NCBI GenBank assembly: GCA_964538455.1
Contig: CAZIDZ010000002.1
Span: 170,959-234,958 of the forward strand
DNA length: 64,000 nucleotides
Reading direction: 5' to 3'
Origin: JAZDLX01 sp964538455
Lineage (GTDB): Bacteria; Electryoneota; Electryoneia; Electryoneales; Electryoneaceae
Both the position numbers and the translations under genes were made by a program. The notes beneath the pieces were generated by a model. The model ran no database searches. It was given only the letters and a program-made list of their open reading frames with translations, and was not told the origin of the DNA. Shown piece after piece: positions 44,243 to 53,569 of this stretch (the stretch's first letter is position 1; each line of letters opens with the position of its first letter).

Positions 44243-45610
44243 ATGGCCAAACAAAAAACACAGTATGTCTGTCAGTCCTGCGGCGCGGCTCAACCGCGCT
44301 GGCTGGGACGATGCCCCACCTGCGGCGCATGGAATACGCTCACCGAGGAGAAGATTGCGCCGATGGCTTCTTCTGGGGCGAGAGGGCGCGGCGGCCGGCG
44401 GACGGAAAGAGTCGAGCCGGCGGTGCTCGCGGAAATCGCTCCGGACAGAACACCGCGCCTCGCCAGTGGCATCGCGGAGCTGGACCGGGTGCTCGGCGGA
44501 GGATTTGTTTCCGGCTCCACGGTGCTGATCGGCGGCGATCCCGGCGTGGGTAAATCGACCTTGATGCTTCAGGCGGCGGCCGAGATGGCCGCCCAGGGAG
44601 TGGGCGTGCTCTACGTCTCCGCTGAGGAGGCGCCGGGGCAAATCCGTCTCCGCTCGGAGCGCCTCGAGCTACCCAGCAGGAACCTCCAGGTGCTCGGGGA
44701 TGGTGACGCCGATGCCGCGCTCGGCTGGGCGGAAAAGCTGAAACCCGGACTGATCGTTGTCGATTCGATCCAGACATGCCGCCGCGAGGAGTTCGACAGC
44801 GCTCCCGGTACGGTGACGCAGGTGCGGGAGGTCGCTTCGCTGTGGTCGGATCACGCCCACCGCACGGGCGCGACGGTGACGCTGGTCGGTCACGTGACAA
44901 AGGAGGGCGCGGTCGCGGGACCACGCGTTGTCGAGCACCTTGTGGACGCGGTGCTGATGTTTGAGGGAGACAATCTCGGCAGCGTTCGCCTCCTGCGGAC
45001 GTTGAAAAATCGCCACGGCGCAACAGGCGAGCTCGGTGTGTTCGAGATGACCGGAGGCGGACTCGTCGGCATCTCCGATCCAAGCCGGCGGTTCGTAGCG
45101 ATTCGTGAGACACCGGTGAGTGGCGTCGCCGTAGCGCCGGTGGTGCGCGGCAGCCGGCCGATGCTGATCGAAATCGAAGCGCTGGTCACCGCGAGTCTCT
45201 ACGCAAGTCCGCAACGAAATGGTACCGGTGTCGATCCCCGGCGAATGGCGATGTGGATTGCGGTGCTTGAAAAACGCGTCGGCCTTGGGCTCGCCGGGCG
45301 TGACGTTTTCCTCAACGCCACCGGTGGTGTGCGCCTCGAGGATAGCGGGGCGGACCTGGCGGCCTGCGCCGCGATCTTCAGCAGTCTGCGTGACCGTCCT
45401 CTCGCGGCAAACACCGTGCTGATCGGCGAGGTGGGATTGACCGGCGAACTTCGCGCGGTCCAGGCGATGGACCGCCGCCTCTCGGAAGCGGCACACCTTT
45501 CGCTGAAAACCGCGATCATCCCGGCGGGGTGGAAGGGTGACATGCCGAAGGGATTGAAGGTGATCCCCGCGAAAACATTGGAGGAGGCGCTGGATATCGC
45601 ATCGAACTGA
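44243..45610 (+). CDS. radA: DNA repair protein RadA (Sms)
   Basis: A 455-residue branched-DNA helicase for recombinational repair. An N-terminal zinc finger (Cys 10, 13, 24 and 27, CQSCGAAQPRWLGRCPTCG) is followed by a RecA-like ATPase with Walker A GGDPGVGKST near residue 96 and Walker B LIVVDSIQT, the RadA-specific motif reading KNRHG (255-259) rather than the usual KNRFG, and a C-terminal Lon-protease-like domain (GRDVFLNATGGVRLEDSGAD). It is divergent from the GlcD-type gene. A REPIN follows three bases after its stop. Confidence 0.96.
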   Translation: MAKQKTQYVCQSCGAAQPRWLGRCPTCGAWNTLTEEKIAPMASSGARGRGGRRTERVEPAVLAEIAPDRTPRLASGIAELDRVLGGGFVSGSTVLIGGDPGVGKSTLMLQAAAEMAAQGVGVLYVSAEEAPGQIRLRSERLELPSRNLQVLGDGDADAALGWAEKLKPGLIVVDSIQTCRREEFDSAPGTVTQVREVASLWSDHAHRTGATVTLVGHVTKEGAVAGPRVVEHLVDAVLMFEGDNLGSVRLLRTLKNRHGATGELGVFEMTGGGLVGISDPSRRFVAIRETPVSGVAVAPVVRGSRPMLIEIEALVTASLYASPQRNGTGVDPRRMAMWIAVLEKRVGLGLAGRDVFLNATGGVRLEDSGADLAACAAIFSSLRDRPLAANTVLIGEVGLTGELRAVQAMDRRLSEAAHLSLKTAIIPAGWKGDMPKGLKVIPAKTLEEALDIASN

Positions 45611-45612
45611 GA

Positions 45613-45714
45613 AAATTAAAAAGGGGACACGTACCTTTTAATTTCTTAGTTGTCCTATTTTGTGGTGCAAGTGGAAGAAACGAAATTAAAAGGTACGTGT
45701 CCCCTTTTTAATTT
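45613..45714. repeat. REPIN: perfect 33-bp inverted repeat
   Basis: Positions 45613-45645 and 45682-45714 are exact reverse complements of 33 bases, separated by 36 bases. Each arm is itself an imperfect palindrome: AAATTAAAAAGG pairs with CCTTTTAATTT around GGACACGTA. Two inverted REP hairpins next to a RAYT gene are the hallmark of a REPIN. It lies between the radA stop and the RAYT start, and would also form a long hairpin in transcripts. Confidence 0.9.
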
Positions 45715-45730
45715 GTACGGAGGTACTGTA

Positions 45731-46453
45731 ATGGCCCGCTCAGCAAGAATCGTCATCCCTGGATTACCCCACCATGTGGTACAACGAGGAAATAGAAAGC
45801 AGAAGGTATTTTTTCAGGACGATGATTATCGTTTCTATAAGTACTTACTCAAGAAAGAGTGTGCGGAGGTCGGCATCGAAATTTGGGCATACTGTCTCAT
45901 GCCCAATCACGTTCATCTGATTCTTGTTCCCAGTGAGGTCGACCACCTTGCGCTGGTTCTCTCGCAGACCCACCGCCAATACACCCGCATGATCAATTCC
46001 CGCGAAAACTGGACCGGCTATCTTTGGCAGGGCCGTTTTCAATCCTATCCGATGCAGGATACCTACCTTCTTCGCGCGGTTCGCTACATCGAACTGAATC
46101 CCGTTCGTGCGGGTATCGTGAATTCCCCGGAAAAATATCCGTGGAGTAGTGCAGGTGCCCATTTCGATGGCAAAGATGATGGACTTGTTATTGTGGCGCC
46201 TGTATTGGAGAGAACGGAGAACTATCCGGGATTTCTTGCGGAAGGGGTGAAGCAGGAGACGGTGGAACGTCCGGCTTTTCATGCTCGCACCGGCCGTGTT
46301 CTGGGGGATACCGAATTCCTTCGGGAACTGGAGTCAATGACGGGTCACGCGATGATCCCGGCAAAACGAGGCCGTAAACCGGGGATGCAGTTCAAGGATG
46401 GTTACAGCAAGCATCATGATCAGCATATAAACCCTAGGCATGGTGACAAGTGA
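45731..46453 (+). CDS. REP-associated tyrosine transposase (RAYT)
   Basis: A 240-residue Y1/HUH transposase of the RAYT group, related to the IS200/IS605 enzymes. The family start RIVIPGLPHHVVQRGNRKQ is present, as are the HUH metal motif in MPNHVHLILVP near residue 57, the catalytic tyrosine region SQTHRQYTRMINS, and GYLWQGRFQS followed by RYIELNPVRAGIV. RAYTs cut and move REP sequences and are usually single-copy and vertically kept rather than selfish insertions. GGAGG lies seven bases before the ATG. Its TGA overlaps the GTG of tgt, so it now lies in a transcript with tgt. The adjacent REPIN is its presumed substrate. Confidence 0.95.
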   Translation: MARSARIVIPGLPHHVVQRGNRKQKVFFQDDDYRFYKYLLKKECAEVGIEIWAYCLMPNHVHLILVPSEVDHLALVLSQTHRQYTRMINSRENWTGYLWQGRFQSYPMQDTYLLRAVRYIELNPVRAGIVNSPEKYPWSSAGAHFDGKDDGLVIVAPVLERTENYPGFLAEGVKQETVERPAFHARTGRVLGDTEFLRELESMTGHAMIPAKRGRKPGMQFKDGYSKHHDQHINPRHGDK

Positions 46454-47738
46454 GGCAACTCTTTCGTATTACGGCAACCTCCGGGCGTGCGCGGCGGGGC
46501 ATGATTGAAACCGATCACGGATCGGTGCAGACCCCCAATTTCATGTCGGTCGGCACGGTGGGTTCGGTCAAGGGTGTCGAAACCCGTGAGCTGAAGGAGC
46601 TCGGCGCCGAGATCACGCTCGCCAACGCCTATCACCTCTACCTCCGCCCCGGGATAGACGTTCTCGAAAAAATGGGCGGGCTGCACCGGTTCATGGCGTG
46701 GGACAGACCGGTCCTCGTGGACAGCGGCGGTTTCCAGGTTTTTTCCCTCAGCGACTTCCGCAAGGTGAGGGAGGAGGGAGTCACCTTCCGCAGCCACATC
46801 GACGGCAGCAAGCACCTGTTCACTCCAGAAAAAGTAATCGAGATCCAACGATCCATCGGGGCAGATTTTGTCATGCCTCTCGACCATCTCGTCGGCTGGC
46901 CCGCGAAAGAGAAAGAGGCGGACGACGCGGCGCAGCGCACATGGCGCTGGCTGGAGCGCGGGATCAAGGCGTTCGAGGAGAGTCAACCGAAATACGGTCA
47001 TGAGCAGGTTCTCCTGCCCATCGTGCAAGGGTCTTTCTATGAACTTCTGCGCCGCCGGGAGGCGGAGCGGTTCGCGGCTCTTGATGCTGCAGCCTATGCC
47101 ATCGGCGGCCTGACGGTGGGGGAGGATAGTACACAGACAAGGGAGGCCGTGGACATCGTCACGTCCTGCCTGCCAGACGACCGTTTTCGCTATTCCATGG
47201 GTGTCGGCAGGCCGGAGGATCTGCTTGACCAGGTGGGGCGGGGCATCGACCTCTTCGACTGTGTGGTGCCCACGCGCAACGGCCGCAACGGCACCCTGTT
47301 CACGATGAACGGCAGGCTGAACATGCGCAACGCCCGCTGGGCCAACGATGACCGTCCTGTAGAGGAGGGATGTCCCTGCCCGGCATGCACCCAGTACAGC
47401 CGGGGCTACATCCGCCATCTCTATGTCTCCCAGGAGCTGCTCGCACTGAAGCTCGGCAGCGTGCACAACCTTTCGTTCTTCTACCGGCTGATGGCGGCGA
47501 TGCGCGAGCACATCGACGCGGGGGATTNNNNNNNNNNNNNNNNNNNNNNNNNNNNNNNNNNNNNNNNNNNNNNNNNNNNNNNNNNNNNNNNNNNNNNNNN
47601 NNNNNNNNNNNNNNNNNNNNNNNNNNNTCGTTCTTCTACCGGCTGATGGCGGCGATGCGCGAGCACATCGACGCGGGGGATTTTGCCTCCTGGGCGTCAG
47701 CAAAGGCGGAGCAGATTACTCCTCTCCGCGAGGATTAA
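46450..47738 (+). CDS. tgt: Queuine tRNA-ribosyltransferase, interrupted by an assembly gap
   Basis: This enzyme swaps guanine 34 of Tyr, His, Asn and Asp tRNAs for a queuine precursor. Motifs: start at GTG 46450, NFMSVGTVGSVKGVETREL, LANAYHLYLRPG, VDSGGFQVFSLSD with the catalytic aspartate, GGLTVGEDS, LFDCVVPTRNGRNG and the zinc motif CPCPACTQYSRGYIRHL. A 100-N gap (47528-47627) falls near the 3' end. The 55 bases before and after the gap are identical, so the contigs overlap and the true gene reads through to ...AGDFASWASAKAEQITPLRE and the TAA at 47736-47738. Real length is about 377 residues. Confidence 0.93.
47528..47627. other. Artefactual scaffold gap inside tgt
   Basis: Exactly 100 N. 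Positions 47473-47527 and 47628-47682 are the same 55 bases, which indicates two contigs overlapping by one k-mer length that the scaffolder did not merge. Confidence 0.93.
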
Positions 47739-47759
47739 AAGCTACGTGTCACCTTATTA
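47734..47759. repeat. Solo REP-like element at the end of tgt
   Basis: This 26-base stretch matches the right REPIN arm (45685-45710) at 23 positions, sharing ATTAAAAG, TACGTGTC and CCTT blocks. It overlaps the tgt stop codon and lies just before the convergent HDOD gene. Confidence 0.65.
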
Positions 47760-47770
47760 CTTCTGCCTTC

Positions 47771-49021
47771 TCACAGATGGGGAAGCAGGTGACGCAGGCC
47801 GGGGAGGTCCACATCCAACTCTTCGAAGAGGTCGTCGATTGGACCTTCGTGCCCCAGCGCCGGACCTGCGAAGGAGGAGGGTGGGAGAAACTTGGGTGTC
47901 CCGCTGCTGCCGACGTTTTGCTTGTGCGCGAAATAATTGGCGACATTCGCGACGTAGGATTCATACCCCACCTCGGCATCATCCGGTGAATGGTGCAGTC
48001 TGATCGCGCGCACCAGCGGAGTCGGGAGATCCCAACTCTCGGCGACGATGCCGCCCACCTCGGCGTGATCGATTTTCATCATCTGTTGTTCGATTTCGTT
48101 GAGTGGCGTCCCCTTCTCATCCGCCGCTTCAAGGACCTTCGAGTAGGTGTCCGGGAAATGTTGGAAGAGAACTGCCTTGCCGATGTCGTGCAGCAGCCCC
48201 ATGACAAAAGCGTTCTCCGGTGTGAGGCTTTTAACGCGCGAGGCGAGCGCACGGGCGACATAAGCGCTGGCGATTGAGTGAAGCCAGAATTCCTTCGGTT
48301 GGAACCTGCCCACTCCTTCCAGCGGGAAAGTGTCCATCAGGCATGCCGCCAGGGTGATGTTCTTGATTTCCTCGAAGCCGAGCAGCACAACAGCGTCGCG
48401 AGTGTTGCCGATCTTCCGGTGGAAGCCGTAGTACGCGCTGTTTACGATCCGCAGCACACGGCTTGTCAGCGACTGGTCTTTCTTGATCACTTCAGCCATC
48501 GATTTTGCGGTGGCCTCCGGATTTTCATGCACGTCGAGGATTTCCTTGACCAGTGCGGGGAGCGGGGCGATCCTCTCTACTTGCAGCAGGCGATGACGAA
48601 TTTCCGGAGCTGTTTCCACCTTCGGCCCCTCTGCCATTTCGCGCACGCGATCGGCGACGTTGTCCAGGTGCTGCTGCAGAACGCGGCGGTTTACGGGGAA
48701 GTTGAGCACGTCCAGCGCACCCCGGGATTTTGCAGACTGGATGTCGGAGTGTTTCACTCCCTCGCCGTAGACGAGCACCTGGACGGGTTCCCATTCCTTC
48801 TGAGTTTTCAAAACGTCGATCAGGTCGAGAGCGGTGCGGCCGTCAAGGTCCCACGCAGTGATGATCAGGTTGGGAATGCGCTGTGCAATACTCAGCAGGG
48901 CTTTCTCGAGATCGCTGGCGACAGAGAATTGATAAGCCTCGGAGGTGGTCAATGCCGCCTCGATTGGAGAGAACATGTTGGGATCTTTCCCGACGAGCAG
49001 GATTTGGATGGACTCGCTCAT
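47771..49021 (-). CDS. HDOD-domain protein with N-terminal receiver-like domain
   Basis: A 416-residue cytoplasmic protein. Residues 1-120 resemble a response-regulator receiver: a phospho-acceptor-like aspartate in LIITAWDLDGRTALDL is kept, but the usual N-terminal acidic pair is GKD. Residues about 135-330 form an HDOD domain (IAPLPALVKEILDVHENPEA, VLRIVNSAYYG, FVMGLLHDIGKAVLFQHFP), a module used in signalling. The ATG overlaps the kinase stop (ATGA) and has AGGAGG upstream, so it is the probable partner of that kinase. Confidence 0.88.
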   Translation of the reverse strand: MSESIQILLVGKDPNMFSPIEAALTTSEAYQFSVASDLEKALLSIAQRIPNLIITAWDLDGRTALDLIDVLKTQKEWEPVQVLVYGEGVKHSDIQSAKSRGALDVLNFPVNRRVLQQHLDNVADRVREMAEGPKVETAPEIRHRLLQVERIAPLPALVKEILDVHENPEATAKSMAEVIKKDQSLTSRVLRIVNSAYYGFHRKIGNTRDAVVLLGFEEIKNITLAACLMDTFPLEGVGRFQPKEFWLHSIASAYVARALASRVKSLTPENAFVMGLLHDIGKAVLFQHFPDTYSKVLEAADEKGTPLNEIEQQMMKIDHAEVGGIVAESWDLPTPLVRAIRLHHSPDDAEVGYESYVANVANYFAHKQNVGSSGTPKFLPPSSFAGPALGHEGPIDDLFEELDVDLPGLRHLLPHL

Positions 49022-50697
49022 TGCGGGCCTCCTTGCACAGGGATGTGCAGGCGGAACGTTGTACCGTTCTCCGGATTGGAGTCAAATTCGATCGAGCCTC
49101 CGTAGGGTTTCAACAAGGCCAGGCTACTCGATAGACCGAGACCTGTGCCGCCATGGAGATCGTGGGGGGATCCGCCCGATCCATTCCTCTTCGTGCTGAA
49201 GAAGGGCTCAAAAATCCGCTGTTGGACTTGCTCTGGAATCCCGAAGCCCGTGTCGGAAATCTCGATGATCGCGCACTCCGTTTCCGGATCGAACGAGGTG
49301 CGGATGCCCAGAATCCTTTCTTTGGCCTCTGTCATCGCCTCCAGCGCGTTGTAAACGATATTCATGATAGACTGCGAAAAATCGCTGTAGACTCCTCGCA
49401 CTGGGGGAAGTGAGTCGTCAAACGAGTACTGTTTCTCCACCTGGTGCTTGTAGAATAAGTTCGCGTCCAGAAAGGTCAGCTCGTTGTTCAGCAGTTCGTT
49501 CAGGTCGATCGAGGAGATCGCGGTGCTCTGCTCCTGCCTCATCTTTTGCAGCAGGTTCTGGATGATGCCCATAATCCGCTGGGTCGATTTTTCCAACTCG
49601 CCGAGCTCTTCGATTTGTGACCCCTTGTCCCGAAGGAGGCTGATATACCCGAGCAGCACCTGAACCGGGTTTTGCAGGTTGTGCGCGATGCCTGAGACGT
49701 ACAATCCCACTTGGGCGAGTTTCCGGTGGTTTGCGAGTTCGACCTCGAGTTCCAACTCCCGCTGCCTCCGCTCCGCTTCTCTCCGTTCGCTCAAGTCGCG
49801 CATGTAGAGCCGGATGATCCCGGGTCGCCCGGAGAGCAGGGTTCGAGCGCTGCCGGAAAGTTCGGCGTCGATCATCTTCCCGTCCGCGCCCCGCAGCCGC
49901 ACGTCCACGTTTCGCACAACCTCGCCGGAGAGGAGGCGCACCCAGACTTCGTCGAGGATGTTTCCCCGCTCCTCGACAATCATCTCGGCGAGTCGCTGCC
50001 CGCGTGGATCGCCCTCGAGCCCCAGCGTCTCGATGAACGCCCGGTTGCAGTCGCGGATGATCCCGTCGTGATACGCGACAACCACCATGTCCGATGCGTT
50101 GTCGAATAGATCCCGGAGCTCCTCCTCGGAATCCTGGCGGTTTTTGTAAAGCAGGCGGTTAAAGATACCTGCGTTCACCGGAACCTGGATCATCTCCAGG
50201 TGTTGCTGGCGGTGATTTTCATTGACGTTCAGAACGGGATCGATGATGATGAGCATTCCGCTGCGCAACCCGTTGGCTTTCAAGGGGATTAATGCGATCG
50301 GGGGCGTCTCACCGGCGGCAAATCCCCACATCTTGACAATCGTCTCGCCGGCCGGATCATTCACCCAAAGCGGTCTCTGCTCCTTCCAGGAAGCGCCGAG
50401 AGACTCATCCTGTTCGTTTGGGATAATGCTCTGCAGCGGATAATGCCGTGGGGATTTGGATGACCAGGCGCCCAGCCACCATCCTGCCGGAACGCGCTTA
50501 CGGACCCAGAAAATTGCAGTAATCGAAGCGTTTAAAATCTGGTTAATAGCCATACAAACGCGATTAAAGTAGTCTGGATCTTGAATACCTTCGCCCATTG
50601 CATCTGCCAGCAGCCGGAGGCGGGATAATTCAACCCGCTTTTCTTCAAGGTCGCGGTTCAGTGATTTGATGATGTCTTGAAGCGCATCCGTTTCCAA
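49018..50697 (-). CDS. Soluble GAF-PAS sensor histidine kinase
   Basis: A 559-residue kinase with no transmembrane helix. Order: coiled coil (1-35), GAF-like domain (about 38-190), PAS domain (about 198-315, LFDNASDMVVVAYHDGIIRD), a second coiled coil, a phospho-acceptor region with the histidine in VSGIAHNLQNPVQVLLGY, and a HATPase domain with MNIVYNALEAMTEA, ISDTGFGIPEQVQQRIFEPF and GGTGLGLSSSLALL. It senses a cytoplasmic cue and probably signals to the coupled receiver-HDOD protein downstream. Confidence 0.92.
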   Translation of the reverse strand: METDALQDIIKSLNRDLEEKRVELSRLRLLADAMGEGIQDPDYFNRVCMAINQILNASITAIFWVRKRVPAGWWLGAWSSKSPRHYPLQSIIPNEQDESLGASWKEQRPLWVNDPAGETIVKMWGFAAGETPPIALIPLKANGLRSGMLIIIDPVLNVNENHRQQHLEMIQVPVNAGIFNRLLYKNRQDSEEELRDLFDNASDMVVVAYHDGIIRDCNRAFIETLGLEGDPRGQRLAEMIVEERGNILDEVWVRLLSGEVVRNVDVRLRGADGKMIDAELSGSARTLLSGRPGIIRLYMRDLSERREAERRQRELELEVELANHRKLAQVGLYVSGIAHNLQNPVQVLLGYISLLRDKGSQIEELGELEKSTQRIMGIIQNLLQKMRQEQSTAISSIDLNELLNNELTFLDANLFYKHQVEKQYSFDDSLPPVRGVYSDFSQSIMNIVYNALEAMTEAKERILGIRTSFDPETECAIIEISDTGFGIPEQVQQRIFEPFFSTKRNGSGGSPHDLHGGTGLGLSSSLALLKPYGGSIEFDSNPENGTTFRLHIPVQGGPQ

Positions 50698-51217
50698 TGC
50701 CTGCCCCTTAACCCGCCCTTGTCGACGCTCAAGTACGTTGTCGCCAAATAGACGCCATTGTTATTTCTGCGAAGGTTAATATACATGATGTCCGCTATCA
50801 ACCGTGCAAAGATGCAAGACGAAGGAGCAAGAAATAAATGAATATGTAAAACTCGAAAAATCAGAAGAGTTAGAATCCATCAAGAGCAAATAAAAACAGC
50901 TCCATGCAAGGCTAGATGCCTCAAAATGCTCGACTTAGTTGTTGTTTTACGATGATGCCGGGTCAAGACAGTATTGATTCGAATGGACCCGAAGATTTGG
51001 ATTTGTGTGTGCTCCGGAGCCGGTCACCCAGGGGGTCCTCCCGCACTCGCCTCCGTTTTCGACTAGGACTTGAAGTAATACTTGAACGTCATGCGGGTAG
51101 CTGAGGCCGATCAGAGGGAATGACCTCCGGTCCGTCCGCGCACTTCATCGTGTGCAGCAATAACGTCTTGGAACTCCTCTTGCTGACTCGTGATCGGGGT
51201 CACAGATACGGAAAGAG

Positions 51218-51248
51218 CCCGGAGTCAGCCGCATGACGGGGCTCCGGG
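51218..51248 (-). terminator. Stem-loop, possible terminator of the arylsulfotransferase gene
   Basis: CCCGGA (51218-51223) pairs with TCCGGG (51243-51248), with an inner GTCA/TGAC stem; on the minus strand it is followed by CTCTTTCC. It starts about 30 bases beyond the stop of the minus-strand gene at 51280. The remaining 50698-51217 contains no supported gene. Confidence 0.45.
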
Positions 51249-51279
51249 GGTTGTTTGCCATGGCAGCTAAAAACTAAAA

Positions 51280-53400
51280 TCAGCGGATCAGTACGATTTT
51301 GCGCGTGGCGGTACCCTGCCGCACGCTCGAAATCTTCAGGAAATAGACGCCGCTGGGAAAACCGGAGAGGTTTACACGAAATGGATGCGGCCCGGGGGAC
51401 AAATTCCGGGATGGCCGCGACAATACCCTTCTCCCGAGGTTGTTATATAGCCGCCAGCCGATTTGGTCCGGCGAGGCAAGATAAACGGTGAATCGTGCGA
51501 TCCCGTTGAAAGGATTGGGCCAGACATCGAGCAGCAGGGGTGTGCCCGGTGCGGTAGCGGACGGTTCTGCCGCGGAACTCGTGACGTATTCAAAGGTGAG
51601 CGTGGCGGACGTGTCTCCGACAGCATTTCCCGAAGAATTCAACGCGACCGCCTTCGCGGTCCAGGTCCCCGAGGGCCATAGGTCACTCAACAAGAGACTC
51701 GTTGCGTTATCCACGACGCGTGTCTGCACCGCTTGGTTTGGGTCGGTGAGAATGATTCGATAGCCGGCGACGTCGGGATCGTTGAATTTGCAGAAGTAGA
51801 GGCGATACCCGTTCCCAAACGTCTCGCCCATCAACTGGGTCGCCACGGGTTTCGGCAGCATTGTTGACTTGCGGACTCGATAGGTCGTAACCTCGTTGTC
51901 GCCTACCTTGTCGAAGTAGAGCTCCGCGACCACGCCTCCCGATGCGTTCCATTCAATTGCAGTAGGATTTCCATAAGGATGGATTCCCCAGCTGGCCAGA
52001 ATGCCTCCGCCCGGCAGCAATTGGCTGCTTCCCCGGGAAGAACTGGGGTACTGCTTGTTCTCATCCTTCTGCCAGGCCATGGTCGCCGTGCTGTCCGCTT
52101 CATTGATGGTGTAGGCGACCACCCTGGCGTAATACGGAAAGCTGAATGAACCGTTGTCGAACATCATCACCTTGCCGTCTGGCAGCCTGCGAGCGTCATG
52201 CTGGGCGGAGATCCGCCGGTCCTCATCGCGATTCGTAAGCACCAGCGTGGGGTGCTTTCCCCAAAGCCGCCACATCACCTTGCCGTGTTCCGGGCCGCCC
52301 CAGTGGATTTTGTTGACTTCACTTAGATTTCGATGAGACAGGATCAGGTTTCCGTCCGTATCGACCTGAATGGAATTGGTGTGCATGTAGTCAACGACAG
52401 CCCAAGTCAGGATGACGCTGTCGCGCACGTCGCTGATCGGTATCTCATCCTGGTGATCGAGGCTTCGCCAGTAACGCACCAGGTCGCCCCCGGGCGTCAA
52501 TTCCTGGATTATGGACTCTCGGACCCTCGCGGTCGCTGGACCGCCGATGTTAGTGAGGTCCATGACTCGGTCCCTATACGCGATAAGGATCAAATTTCCA
52601 TTTGGGAGAAGCCGGGCGTCGTGAAAATCCGTATTTGCACCCTGGGCCTTGTACGTCGCTTTTACAGTCAACGTCGTATCGAGCAGGAGAAATTGTCCGT
52701 GATTGAGGTCCATCTGCAGGATCCGCCTGCTGTCATCGAATGGTTCGAAAGTCTCATCCCAAACGCCCGGCAACGTCCGAAAAAAGACCACCTTTCCGGT
52801 GTCGTCCATAACGATAGCGTAATGGATTCTCGCGGACGCGTTGGCTCCGTAGAACGCGACCATGTAGAGATATCCCGGTTCCACCTCTCCTGTGCGTGTC
52901 AAGTGGAACGTCGGGAAGTCGGAGGGGAGATCGGCCACGCTGCTGACTGTGGATTGACCGGCCATGCTTCGCCGGCTTCTGATTCGATCCGAGAGCAAGG
53001 TCCGATCCGATCCTCGTGCGTCCGCCCGGTCGATGATCTCCTGTTGAGCGATCGTAAGTCCAGGGGTAACAACGAAGGAATACGTGAAAGCCGTACCATT
53101 GCCGCGGACCTGCACGCGCATCCGTTCGCCCGAAGGGTAGGGGACCTGGGGCTTGAACGACCACGTACGGCCACCGTTGGGAGAAACAACTGCACCGGGC
53201 CACAAGGTCCCGGCGGCCGACGTCACTTCGATCATTGGCGCGTGGGGCGCCGGAGGATGAGCCTCGATGAGCACTGGATCATCAGGATCCACGCATATGA
53301 AATCCTGCTGAGGATAAATGGGATAAAGAGAGGCAGCTTGGGATTGGAACGCCTTGAGGAAGCCGATCAGGAGAATAAATGTCACTGCAAACTGTCTCAT
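51280..53400 (-). CDS. Secreted arylsulfotransferase-fold protein with T9SS-type sorting domain
   Basis: A 706-residue protein with a signal peptide (MRQFAVTFILLIGFLKAFQS). After an Ig-like N-terminal part, residues about 165-530 match the arylsulfotransferase (ASST) propeller family: TDFHDARLLPNGNLILIAYR, YMHTNSIQVDTDGNLILSHR and AQHDARRLPDGKVMMFDNGS, whose histidines fall where ASST active-site histidines occur. Residues about 620-706 are a C-terminal sorting domain (LLDVWPNPFNGIARFTVYL, LPSG-like FPSGVYFLKI, final KIVLIR). It is therefore probably exported by type IX secretion to the cell surface. It may transfer sulfate between phenols or only keep the fold. Confidence 0.82.
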   Translation of the reverse strand: MRQFAVTFILLIGFLKAFQSQAASLYPIYPQQDFICVDPDDPVLIEAHPPAPHAPMIEVTSAAGTLWPGAVVSPNGGRTWSFKPQVPYPSGERMRVQVRGNGTAFTYSFVVTPGLTIAQQEIIDRADARGSDRTLLSDRIRSRRSMAGQSTVSSVADLPSDFPTFHLTRTGEVEPGYLYMVAFYGANASARIHYAIVMDDTGKVVFFRTLPGVWDETFEPFDDSRRILQMDLNHGQFLLLDTTLTVKATYKAQGANTDFHDARLLPNGNLILIAYRDRVMDLTNIGGPATARVRESIIQELTPGGDLVRYWRSLDHQDEIPISDVRDSVILTWAVVDYMHTNSIQVDTDGNLILSHRNLSEVNKIHWGGPEHGKVMWRLWGKHPTLVLTNRDEDRRISAQHDARRLPDGKVMMFDNGSFSFPYYARVVAYTINEADSTATMAWQKDENKQYPSSSRGSSQLLPGGGILASWGIHPYGNPTAIEWNASGGVVAELYFDKVGDNEVTTYRVRKSTMLPKPVATQLMGETFGNGYRLYFCKFNDPDVAGYRIILTDPNQAVQTRVVDNATSLLLSDLWPSGTWTAKAVALNSSGNAVGDTSATLTFEYVTSSAAEPSATAPGTPLLLDVWPNPFNGIARFTVYLASPDQIGWRLYNNLGRRVLSRPSRNLSPGPHPFRVNLSGFPSGVYFLKISSVRQGTATRKIVLIR

Positions 53401-53569
53401 TGCGATCTCGTGTGAAGGACAGTGGAATTTTCAATGTACAATAATAGCCTAACAGTATGGAGCATTGGTTGCCAGCGGGCAGATAGAACGATACATTGCC
53501 ATCTATGGCAATTTGAAATGGGATTTGCCCGGGACTCTATAGGACTTCTAACGCGAGGCATCGAGAATC

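Noticed and set aside
45613..46453. A complete IS200/IS605 insertion sequence
   Set aside because: The transposase has RAYT-type motifs, and the inverted repeats lie only upstream as a REP doublet; no IS end is found downstream.
47473..47682. A true tandem duplication inside tgt
   Set aside because: The two copies flank a 100-N filler and are exactly one plausible k-mer long, and merging them restores the gene, so an assembly artefact explains it better.
50916..51104. A 62-codon open frame upstream of the histidine kinase
   Set aside because: No ribosome site, no recognisable sequence pattern, and mixed codon use.
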